A stretch of 5,145 bases of DNA from Thermoguttaceae bacterium (GTDB lineage: Bacteria; Planctomycetota; Planctomycetia; Pirellulales; Thermoguttaceae): NCBI GenBank assembly GCA_024653385.1, contig JANLFZ010000454.1, positions 1 to 5,145 on the forward strand. Direction: 5' to 3'. The notes beneath the pieces were generated by a model. It was not told the origin of the DNA and ran no database searches. It saw nothing but the letters and a program-made list of their open reading frames with translations. The translations under genes were made by a program, and so were the position numbers. The number at the start of each line of letters is the position of its first letter. Position 1 is the stretch's first letter. Below, piece by piece: positions 1 to 5,145 of this stretch.

Positions 1-144
1 GCCGACGCCGCGGCCTTGAATCGTGATGCCCGGCGGCGGGTTCACCACGCGGATCGGATTCGAGCGCACCTGGGGCCAGACGCGCTCGATTTCTTCGATC
101 GCCGCGGCGATGTCTCCGTCGAAACGGACCACCCGAGTCCGGCG
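1..144 (-). repeat. U25: partial degenerate unit at the array's 3' boundary
   Basis: It opens R-R-T-R-V-V-R-F-D-G-D, with a helix I-A-A-A-I-E-E-I-E-R-V-W-P and a strand P-I-R-V-V, which still follows the strand-helix-strand order of the array. The normal D-P/W-A signature is missing, and the sequence passes into N-P-P-P-G-I-T-I-Q-G-R-G at the window edge. It may be a last diverged repeat or the start of a different C-terminal region. Only 48 residues are visible. Confidence 0.6.
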
Positions 145-3100
145 CCCCTCGCCCGAGGGCGATTCGGTAAGCTGGGTCTCACCCATCTTCACCAGCAACT
201 CACGAATTTTCTGGAACTGCTTTTCCGTCGCGCGGATGAAAAGCTGTTGGGTCGTCTCGTCCGCGTCGACCTGCGGGGCGCTGGCCGAACGAAAGTACCC
301 GCCGTCGCTGAACAGGCGGTTGATGGCCAGTTCGGCCGTATTGCAATCGACCACCTCGAGCTGGAAGATTTCGAGCCGCCGTTCCTCGCCGCGCAACTGC
401 TTGAGGGTGGCCTCGATCAGGGCATGTTGCTCGGGCCGGGCGATGGCGACGAGCTGATTGCTCCGCGAGTCGATCGACAATTCGGCCTTGGCCCCCTGCT
501 TTTCGAGGACCGACGTGAGCACGCGGATGATCGAACTGGTGTCGTGGTCCTCCAGCGAGTAGGTTTGCAGCCGGATGGCGGAATCCTCGGCGGCGGCCTT
601 TTCGACCTGGTCGATCAGCGTGCGGATGGTTTCCTGGTAGGCGGGCGATGCCACGGCCACGATGGCCTCGTTCCGCGAGTCGAGCGAGAGCTGCACGCCC
701 AGCCGCCCGCGGAACAGCCCTTGCAACACGGTCAGCACCTGGTCGGGATCGGCGGACTTCAACCGGTGGATCTGAACGCGGGCCTGTTGCCCCTTGGCCC
801 CCTCGCGCTCGAGGGCTTCGACCGTGGTGCGAATCAACTCCTGCTCGGCAGGACGGGCCAGCACGACGAGCTTCGTCGGATCGGCGCCCACGGTGAACTG
901 GGCCTCGGGAAACGCGGAGCGCAGCAATTGCATGGCCGCGCTGGAGCCGACCGAATCGATCTCGTAGATGGCGGGAATGGGCTCGGTGCCGGGCGGGCCC
1001 TTTTTCGAAAGCTGCGCCAACGCGGTCTTGATGCCCTCGTGGTCCGCCGGCCGGGCCCACGCGATGATCTTGCCCGGCTCGCCCCCGGCGCTGAACTCGG
1101 CATCGGGAAACGCCACGCTGAGCAGGGGCATCGCCGCCGTCGCGCCGATCGACTCGAGCCGGTAGACCTCCATGCGGCGCGCGGTGTCGGCCGGCTCCCT
1201 CTTGGCCAGTTCCTCGATGGCCGCCTTGATCGCCTTGTGGTCCTCGGGCCGGGCCCAGGCCAGAAGCCGGCCCGGCTCCGTGCCCGGCGTGAACTTCGCG
1301 TCGGGGAACATCGCGCTGAGCATGGTGATCGCCCCCGCCAGGCCCGATTTGCCCTGCGATTCGAGCACATAGGTGACGATTCGCCGGGCCGTCTCGGGCG
1401 GATCGCGCTGGGCCAGTTGCGCCACGGTGTCCTTGATCTTCTCGTGCTCCGAAGGCCGGGCCCACGCCACGAGCTTCCCCGGCTCCGTGCCCGCCGTGAA
1501 CTTCGCCTGCGGAAACATCGTGCTCAGGATGCTGATCGCCGACGTCACCCCGTACGGGCTCGACGGATCGAGCATGTAGACCACCGTCTTGCGCTCTTTC
1601 TCGGGGTCCTTCTGGGCCAACTGGTCCAAGGCGGCCTTGATCGCCTTGTGGTCCTCCGGCCGGGCCCAGGCCACCAGCGAGTCGGGCTCCGCGCCCGGCG
1701 TGAACCGCGCGTCGGGGAACATCGGCGCGAGCAGGCTGATGGCCGCCGACACCGCCCCAGCCTCCGCCGCGTCCAGCGTGTACACCACCACCCGCCGCGC
1801 CTTCTCCGGTGGATCCTCCAGCGACATCTGTTCGATCGTGCTCTGGATCTCCTTGTGTTCGTCGGGTCGTGCCCAGACGACGAGCTTGCCCATGTCGGTC
1901 CCCAGCGAGAACTGTGCGTCGGGGAACATCTTTTGGAGCAAGAGGTAGGTGGCGTAGGTCCCCTGGCCGCTGGCCGACTTGATCGTGTAGACGACGACCT
2001 TGCGTGCCCGCTCGGGCGGATCGCGCTTGCCCAGCTCGGCGATGGCGGTCTCGATGGCCTTATGGTCGCCCGGCCGGGCCCAAACCACCAACCGGTTCGG
2101 CTCGGTTCCGGCGAGGAACTGGGCCTCGGGGAAGATGGTTTTCAGCGTGGGGATCACGCCGGCAGCGCCCGACGGCCCGGTCCCTTCGAGGGTGTAGATG
2201 ACCATCTTGGGTTGGGTGTTGGGCGGTCCTCCTTTGGACATCTGGTCCACGGCGGCTTGGATCAACTCGTGTTCGCGGGACGTGGCCGTGGCCGCCAGCC
2301 CGCCGGACTTCGGATCGACGGCCACGGCCGCCTTGGGAACCAGGGTCTTGAGCATTGCGGCGATCGCCGTGGCATCGCCCTGGGCAATGGGGTAGACGAC
2401 CAGGCGCGGCTTGTGCTCGGGGTCGGGCGTCTGCATCTGCTTGATGGTGCGCGCGATGACCTCGTGGTCCTCGGGACGGCCCCACGCCAGGATCGTGCCC
2501 GCCTTCGGATCGCTGGAGAGTTTCGCGTCGGGCACGAGTTCCTCGAGGAGCTTGATCGCGGTGGCCGGGTCGGCTTCGGGCAGGGGGTAGACCATCAGCT
2601 TGTCCTGGGTCTCCGGCGGGGACGCCGCATCGAGCTTCTCCATCGTCGCGCGGATCGTTTGTTGCTCGTTCGGCGGCGCGGTGACGATGATCCGCCGCCC
2701 CCGGGTATCCAGCACGAACTGCGCGTTGGGGAACAAGCCTTGAAGCACGGTCACCAGGCTTTTCGGATCCCCGACCTTGACCGGATAGACCGCCACCTGG
2801 TTCTTTTCCGCGCCGGGGGCCTCGCGCTTGATCTGGGTGAGCAGTTCGGCGATCACCAGGTGTTGGGCAGGCTTGGCCCAGACCGAGACCTGGCCCGGCT
2901 CGCCGTCGGCGATGATCTGGATTCCCGGCAATTCCGTCGCCAGGGAGGTCACCACGGCCTGGAGGCGCTTCTGCTGCGAGGGGGTCACCGGGTAGACGAC
3001 GAGTTTGCTCTTCTCGTCGCCGGCGGCGGCCTGTTCGACCTGCTCGACCGCGGCCTTGATAATGGTGTGGTCGGAGGGCGAGGCCACCACGGTCAGCCGT

Positions 3101-5145
3101 TTCCCGCCCGGCTCCATCGTCACCTGGGCCTTCGGCACCAGGCCCTGGATCGCGGTCACCAGGCTGGTGGGCAAGGGCTGCGCGAGGGGATAGAACCGCA
3201 GCTCGGGGGCGTCGGGGGCCGGCTTTTCGGGCTGGAGCTGCTCCAACAGCCCGGCAATCGCCTTGTGGTCCTCGGCCGTGGCGATGGCGATCAACAGCTT
3301 CGTCTGCGGATCCACGGTGATCTTGGCCGTGGGAACCACGCTCTGGAGCAGCCCCTGGAGCGTCGAGGGGTCGGCCTTCGTCAGACGGTAGACTTCCAGG
3401 CGCGTGGCAATCTGCCCGACCGGGGCCCCACCCAGCTTCTCGAGGGCCTTGCGCACCGTCTCTTGCTCGGCGGGCGTGCCCCAGACGGTCAGCCGGCTGG
3501 TCTTCGCGTCGAGGTTGAGCTTGGCCCCCGGCACGGCGTGCTGGAGGTTCGCGACGAGGTTCGTCGTATCGAGGCCGTGGACCGGGTAGGTCTCGAACCC
3601 CGCCTGCTTCTCGCGCGGGCCTTCCGCCTCGAGTTGCTCGACGAGCGACTTGATCGCCTTCTGGTCGGCGGGGACCGCCAGCGCGATCAGCCGCTTGGTC
3701 TGTGGGTCGATCGAGAGCTTGGCCTCGGGCACGAGCCCCTGCACCAAGGCGAGCGTGGTCGTCGGGTCGGCCTTGGCCAACACGTAGGTTTCGACCTGCG
3801 GCGCGTTCTCGATGCCCGGTCCCCGGCCGAGCTTCTCCAGCGCCTTCTTGATCACCTCCTGGTCGGCCGGCGTCGCCCAAACGATCAGGCGGTTCGCCTT
3901 CGAGTTGACCATGATCGTCGCCTGGGGCGCCAGCGTCTGGAGGTTGGCCGCCAGGCCGGCCGTGTCGATGCCATACAGCGGGTAGGTCTCGACCTGCTGC
4001 TGTTTTTCGGGGGGCGGCGGGGCCTGGATCTGCTCGAGCGATGCCTTGACCGCCGCCTGGTCGGACGGATGCGCCCAGACCAAGAGCCGGCTCCCTTTCG
4101 CATCGACGATGGTTTGGACCGTGGGATGGAGGCTCTTGAGCATCGTCTGGACGCTGGCGACGTCGGGCGCGGTGATCGGGTAGGCCGTCAACACGAACTT
4201 GTCGCTCGACGGCGCCTCGGCCTTCAGTTGTTCCAGCAACTCCGACAGCACCTTGTGCTGCTCGGGCCGGGCCCACACGGCCAACTCGCCCGGGTCGGTC
4301 TCCGCCAACACCTGCATCCCCGGCAACTCCGCCGAGATCGTCTTCAGCACCGCCTCGAACCGCTTCCGCTGAACCGCGCTGACCGAGTAGACGACCAGCC
4401 GGTGCTTCTCGGGGGTCGGCGTCTCTTTCTCGTACTTCTCGACCATCCCCTTGATCAGCTCATGATCGCTCGGCGAGGCGACGATCATCAGCCGCTTGCC
4501 GCTCGGGTCGGGCGTGACCTGGGCCTTGGGCACGATCCCCTCGATGACCTTCACCAGGTTCGCCGACGACGTGTGCGCCACCGGATAGAACCGGAGTTCC
4601 GGCGAGTCGGGAAGCGGCTTTTCCGGCTGCAACTGGCTCAAGAGGTTCTTGATCGCCCTCTGGTCGGCCGGCGTGGCAATGGCCACCAGGGTGCGCGAGG
4701 TCGAATCGACCGCCAGCTTCGCGTGGGGCAACAGCGTCTCCAACAGCGGCAACACCGTCTTGGGGTCCACCTTGGTGAGCCGGTAGACCTCGAATTGCCG
4801 CGCGCTTTCCGGCGTGGGAGCCGCCGAGAGCTTCTCCAACGCCGCCTTGATCGTCTCGTGCTCGGCGGGCGCCGCCCAAACCACCAGCTTGCTGTTCCTC
4901 GAGTCGTAGGTCACCTTCGCGCTGGGCACGATCGCCTCGAGACTCGCGGTGACCTGCTTCACGGCCGCTTCGTCGAGCGGGTACAGTTCCAGCCGCGGCT
5001 TTTTCTCGGCAGACGCCCCCGCCTGCATCTGATCGATGATCGTCTTGGCGATCGCCTGCTGCGAGGCCGTGGCGTAGACATGCACCTGCTCCGACTTGGG
5101 ATCGAGCACGACGTTGCCCAAGGCCAACGTCGTGCTCGATCCCAA
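1..5145 (-). CDS. Giant tandem Secretin_N (NolW-like) repeat protein, internal fragment
   Basis: The frame is open across all 1,715 codons, with no start or stop, so both ends lie outside the window. The product is a chain of 25 units of mostly 64-69 residues plus a 5' fragment. Each unit has a V-V-Y-x-L strand, a Leu-rich helix, a P-x-A-x-F/V strand, a D-P or E-P-G turn, an L-V-V-W-A strand, R-P-x-D/E-H/Q and a helix ending x-Q-L. That order fits the beta-alpha-beta-beta-alpha N-domains that stack as periplasmic rings in secretins such as GspD. Pro/charged linkers join the units. I found one cysteine (residue 1601) and no transmembrane segment. No secretin pore domain, signal peptide or enzymatic motif is visible, so the function is unknown. 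An envelope-associated scaffold or ring-stack role is inferred. The frame is supported by unit spacing that is always a multiple of three, with conserved protein motifs throughout. Confidence 0.93.
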   Translation of the reverse strand, partial: MGSSTTLALGNVVLDPKSEQVHVYATASQQAIAKTIIDQMQAGASAEKKPRLELYPLDEAAVKQVTASLEAIVPSAKVTYDSRNSKLVVWAAPAEHETIKAALEKLSAAPTPESARQFEVYRLTKVDPKTVLPLLETLLPHAKLAVDSTSRTLVAIATPADQRAIKNLLSQLQPEKPLPDSPELRFYPVAHTSSANLVKVIEGIVPKAQVTPDPSGKRLMIVASPSDHELIKGMVEKYEKETPTPEKHRLVVYSVSAVQRKRFEAVLKTISAELPGMQVLAETDPGELAVWARPEQHKVLSELLEQLKAEAPSSDKFVLTAYPITAPDVASVQTMLKSLHPTVQTIVDAKGSRLLVWAHPSDQAAVKASLEQIQAPPPPEKQQQVETYPLYGIDTAGLAANLQTLAPQATIMVNSKANRLIVWATPADQEVIKKALEKLGRGPGIENAPQVETYVLAKADPTTTLALVQGLVPEAKLSIDPQTKRLIALAVPADQKAIKSLVEQLEAEGPREKQAGFETYPVHGLDTTNLVANLQHAVPGAKLNLDAKTSRLTVWGTPAEQETVRKALEKLGGAPVGQIATRLEVYRLTKADPSTLQGLLQSVVPTAKITVDPQTKLLIAIATAEDHKAIAGLLEQLQPEKPAPDAPELRFYPLAQPLPTSLVTAIQGLVPKAQVTMEPGGKRLTVVASPSDHTIIKAAVEQVEQAAAGDEKSKLVVYPVTPSQQKRLQAVVTSLATELPGIQIIADGEPGQVSVWAKPAQHLVIAELLTQIKREAPGAEKNQVAVYPVKVGDPKSLVTVLQGLFPNAQFVLDTRGRRIIVTAPPNEQQTIRATMEKLDAASPPETQDKLMVYPLPEADPATAIKLLEELVPDAKLSSDPKAGTILAWGRPEDHEVIARTIKQMQTPDPEHKPRLVVYPIAQGDATAIAAMLKTLVPKAAVAVDPKSGGLAATATSREHELIQAAVDQMSKGGPPNTQPKMVIYTLEGTGPSGAAGVIPTLKTIFPEAQFLAGTEPNRLVVWARPGDHKAIETAIAELGKRDPPERARKVVVYTIKSASGQGTYATYLLLQKMFPDAQFSLGTDMGKLVVWARPDEHKEIQSTIEQMSLEDPPEKARRVVVYTLDAAEAGAVSAAISLLAPMFPDARFTPGAEPDSLVAWARPEDHKAIKAALDQLAQKDPEKERKTVVYMLDPSSPYGVTSAISILSTMFPQAKFTAGTEPGKLVAWARPSEHEKIKDTVAQLAQRDPPETARRIVTYVLESQGKSGLAGAITMLSAMFPDAKFTPGTEPGRLLAWARPEDHKAIKAAIEELAKREPADTARRMEVYRLESIGATAAMPLLSVAFPDAEFSAGGEPGKIIAWARPADHEGIKTALAQLSKKGPPGTEPIPAIYEIDSVGSSAAMQLLRSAFPEAQFTVGADPTKLVVLARPAEQELIRTTVEALEREGAKGQQARVQIHRLKSADPDQVLTVLQGLFRGRLGVQLSLDSRNEAIVAVASPAYQETIRTLIDQVEKAAAEDSAIRLQTYSLEDHDTSSIIRVLTSVLEKQGAKAELSIDSRSNQLVAIARPEQHALIEATLKQLRGEERRLEIFQLEVVDCNTAELAINRLFSDGGYFRSASAPQVDADETTQQLFIRATEKQFQKIRELLVKMGETQLTESPSGEGRRTRVVRFDGDIAAAIEEIERVWPQVRSNPIRVVNPPPGITIQGRGVG
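145..381 (-). repeat. U24: enlarged repeat unit with the only cysteine
   Basis: A 79-residue unit: E-I-F-Q-L-E-V-V-D-C-N-T-A-E-L-A, then an expanded loop (S-D-G-G-Y-F-R-S-A-S-A-P), the strand V-D-A-D-E-T-T-Q-Q-L-F-I-R-A-T and the helix F-Q-K-I-R-E-L-L-V-K-M-G-E. It ends in a Ser/Gly/Glu-rich tail (residues about 1656-1667). The cysteine at residue 1601 is the only one I found in the window. Its size and position next to the degenerate U25 suggest the end of the regular array, possibly a capping unit; that role is inferred. Confidence 0.82.
382..783 (-). repeat. U22-U23: classical-looking Secretin_N-like units
   Basis: U22 783-580 (68 aa) and U23 579-382 (66 aa). U22 reads H-R-L-K-S-A-D-P-D-Q, V-Q-L-S-L-D-S-R-N, I-V-A-V-A-S-P and a helix Y-Q-E-T-I-R-T-L-I-D-Q-V. 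U23 reads T-Y-S-L-E-D-H-D-T, A-E-L-S-I-D-S-R-S-N and L-V-A-I-A-R-P-E-Q-H. The D-S-R-S/N turn followed by an aliphatic strand is nearer the standard secretin N-domain pattern than the WARPEDH units. Both lack the W-A motif and carry two to four extra residues before the second strand (F-R-G-R-L-G and L-E-K-Q-G-A). Confidence 0.84.
784..2211 (-). repeat. U15-U21: homogeneous WARPEDH-type repeat block
   Basis: U15 2211-2005, U16 2004-1798, U17 1797-1594, U18 1593-1387, U19 1386-1180, U20 1179-979, U21 978-784. U15-U19 are 68-69 residues, U20 67 and U21 65. The shared signature is M/I-F-P-D-A-K-F, G-T-E-P-G-K-L, V-A-W-A-R-P-E-D-H-K-A-I and, mainly in U15-U19, a linker ending D-P-P-E-K-A. The D-P turn of earlier units is replaced by G-T-E-P-G. 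The longer units gain residues in the variable segment after V-V-Y. U21 departs from the consensus with V-V-L-A-R-P. The block is the least diverged part of the array, including at DNA level. Confidence 0.88.
1220..1673. repeat. Near-identical 43-bp DNA direct repeat between U17 and U19
   Basis: Bases 1220-1262 and 1631-1673 match at 41 of 43 positions by eye. The offset is 411 bases, exactly two units (68 plus 69 codons). They encode the W-A-R-P-E-D-H-K-A-I-K-A-A segment of U19 and U17. Similarity at this level within an otherwise diverged array points to recent duplication or gene conversion between alternate units. Confidence 0.85.
2212..2802 (-). repeat. U12-U14: Secretin_N-like units
   Basis: U12 2802-2605 (66 aa), U13 2604-2410 (65 aa), U14 2409-2212 (66 aa). 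U12 has V-A-V-Y-P-V, Q-G-L-F-P-N-A-Q-F and R-I-I-V-T-A-P-P-N-E-Q. U13 has V-Y-P-L-P-E-A-D-P and I-L-A-W-G-R-P-E-D-H. U14 has V-V-Y-P-I-A-Q-G-D and D-P-K-S-G-G-L-A-A-T-A-T-S-R-E-H, where Ala/Thr replace the usual bulky strand residues. U13 looks transitional towards the WARPEDH type that follows. Confidence 0.83.
2803..3606 (-). repeat. U8-U11: Secretin_N-like units, second copy of the higher-order block
   Basis: U8 3606-3406 (67 aa), U9 3405-3205 (67 aa), U10 3204-3010 (65 aa), U11 3009-2803 (69 aa). Hand-counted ungapped identities to the first block are U9 versus U2 37 of 67, U10 versus U3 37 of 65, and U11 versus U4 about 33 of 68. Linkers are shared too: L-Q-P-E-K-P followed by E-L-R-F-Y-P joins both U2-U3 and U9-U10, and E-L-P-G with V-W-A marks both U4 and U11. 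U8 is closest to U6 and U1. Confidence 0.86.
3607..4002 (-). repeat. U6-U7: alternating pair of Secretin_N-like units
   Basis: U6 spans 4002-3799 (68 aa) and U7 3798-3607 (64 aa, the shortest complete unit). U6 carries V-E-T-Y-P-L-Y-G-I-D-T and L-I-V-W-A-T-P-A-D-Q. U7 carries L-A-K-A-D-P-T-T and D-P-Q-T-K-R-L-I-A-L-A. U6 resembles U8 (F-E-T-Y-P-V-H-G-L-D-T) and U7 resembles U9 (D-P-Q-T-K-L-L-I-A-I-A), so U6-U7 and U8-U9 look like two copies of a two-unit module. U1-U2 is a more distant third copy. Confidence 0.83.
4003..4200 (-). repeat. U5: Secretin_N-like unit
   Basis: A 66-residue unit opening F-V-L-T-A-Y-P-I, with helix V-Q-T-M-L-K-S-L, turn V-D-A-K-G-S, strand L-L-V-W-A-H-P-S-D-Q and closing helix V-K-A-S-L-E-Q-I. 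It ends in a run of four prolines followed by E-K and three glutamines, the most Pro/Gln-rich linker in the array. It sits after U4 as U12 sits after U11, but its similarity to U12 is only at family level. Confidence 0.82.
4201..4995 (-). repeat. U1-U4: Secretin_N-like units, first copy of the higher-order block
   Basis: Four complete units: U1 4995-4801 (65 aa), U2 4800-4600 (67 aa), U3 4599-4405 (65 aa), U4 4404-4201 (68 aa). They differ clearly from each other. U1 has L-V-V-W-A-A-P-A-E-H. U2 has E-V-Y-R-L-T-K and V-A-I-A-T-P-A-D-Q. U3 opens E-L-R-F-Y-P and has V-A-S-P-S-D-H. U4 has E-L-P-G in place of the usual F-P-x-A and A-V-W-A-R-P-E-Q-H. U2, U3 and U4 each match the unit seven places downstream (U9, U10, U11) better than their neighbours, which shows that a block was duplicated. 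Confidence 0.85.
4996..5145 (-). repeat. U0: truncated repeat unit at window edge
   Basis: Only the second half is convincing: the strand-turn N-V-V-L-D-P-K, then V-H-V-Y-A and a final helix A-I-A-K-T-I-I-D-Q-M. In complete units about 20 residues separate the first D/S-P-x-T position from the D-P turn. Here a similar S-S-T-T-L stretch sits only about ten residues before the turn, so the first strand and helix are not properly present. The first seven codons coincide with one arm of a perfect inverted repeat and may not be real coding sequence. Confidence 0.7.
5096..5145. repeat. Perfect 21-bp inverted repeat with 8-base loop
   Basis: Bases 5096-5116 are the exact reverse complement of 5125-5145, separated by the loop CCCAAGGC (5117-5124). 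The inner arm encodes the plausible D-P turn of U0. The outer arm ends exactly at the window end. A transcription terminator is unlikely because the element lies inside an open frame and has no following T-run. A fold-back artefact at a contig end is the simplest reading; a genuine hairpin in the gene is the alternative. Confidence 0.9.

Noticed and set aside
200..1465. Minus-strand open frame of 421 codons in another phase
   Set aside because: It has the same Gly/Arg/Ala/Pro-rich shadow composition, and its apparent periodicity is only the echo of the underlying repeats.
784..2211. Regular DNA repeats of about 200 bases as a CRISPR array or satellite
   Set aside because: Spacing is always a multiple of three, and similarity is strongest at protein level and concentrated at domain core motifs, as in a coding domain repeat. 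There are no short identical repeats with unique spacers.
968..2395. Series of short plus-strand open frames with similar products (ending near 1165, 1372, 1579, 1948, 2197 and 2395)
   Set aside because: They recur at unit spacing because they are antisense to the repeat units. Each is 60-120 codons, and their similarity follows from the repeats on the other strand.
2060..4276. Long minus-strand open frame of 738 codons in another phase
   Set aside because: Its translation is a low-complexity mix of Gly, Arg, Ala and Pro with no domain motif. It overlaps the repeat-protein frame, which shows clear periodic conserved motifs. Such shadow frames are expected in GC-rich genes.
5096..5145. Inverted repeat as a rho-independent terminator
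   Set aside because: It sits inside an open frame, has no T-run on either side, and ends exactly at the window boundary, so an assembly fold-back fits better.

Overview
The window is GC-rich bacterial DNA carrying one continuous reading frame on the minus strand. I read codons from 5145 down to 1 and found no stop in the stretches I checked, which is essentially all of it. That gives 1,715 codons with neither a start nor a stop, so this is an internal slice of a very large gene, incomplete at both ends. No part of the window is intergenic, and I see no second gene, RNA gene, promoter, terminator or mobile element.

The protein is almost entirely a tandem array of about 64-69-residue units. 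Each reads roughly V-V-Y-x-L, a variable segment, a Leu-rich helix, F/V-P-x-A-x-F/V, a turn (D-P or G-T-E-P-G), a strand L-V-V-W-A, then R-P-E-D/E-H-K-x-I and a second helix A-x-x-Q-L, followed by a short Pro/charged linker. This matches the short 'Secretin_N' (NolW-like) domain found in the periplasmic part of type II/III secretion secretins. Normal secretins carry only a few N-domains. Here 25 units plus a fragment follow each other without interruption. I number them U0 (5' fragment) to U25 in translation order.

Layout in translation order (high to low coordinates): U0, a damaged fragment at the window edge (5145-4996); U1-U7 (4995-3607); U8-U14 (3606-2212), whose U9-U11 are clear copies of U2-U4 seven units earlier; U15-U21 (2211-784), a more homogeneous block with the WARPEDHK signature; U22-U23 (783-382), closer to classical secretin N-domains; U24 (381-145), longer and carrying the only cysteine I found; U25 (144-1), the most degenerate, entering a Pro/Gly-rich stretch at the window edge.

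The organism is most likely a planctomycete. This is inferred from the GC-rich codon use and from recalling that very large proteins annotated as 'type II/III secretion system short domain' are common there; the sequence alone does not prove it. The protein is probably an exported or periplasmic structural protein, but neither a signal peptide nor a secretin pore domain lies in the window. The last 50 bases form a perfect 21-bp inverted repeat with an 8-base loop, which looks like a fold-back assembly artefact at a contig end.
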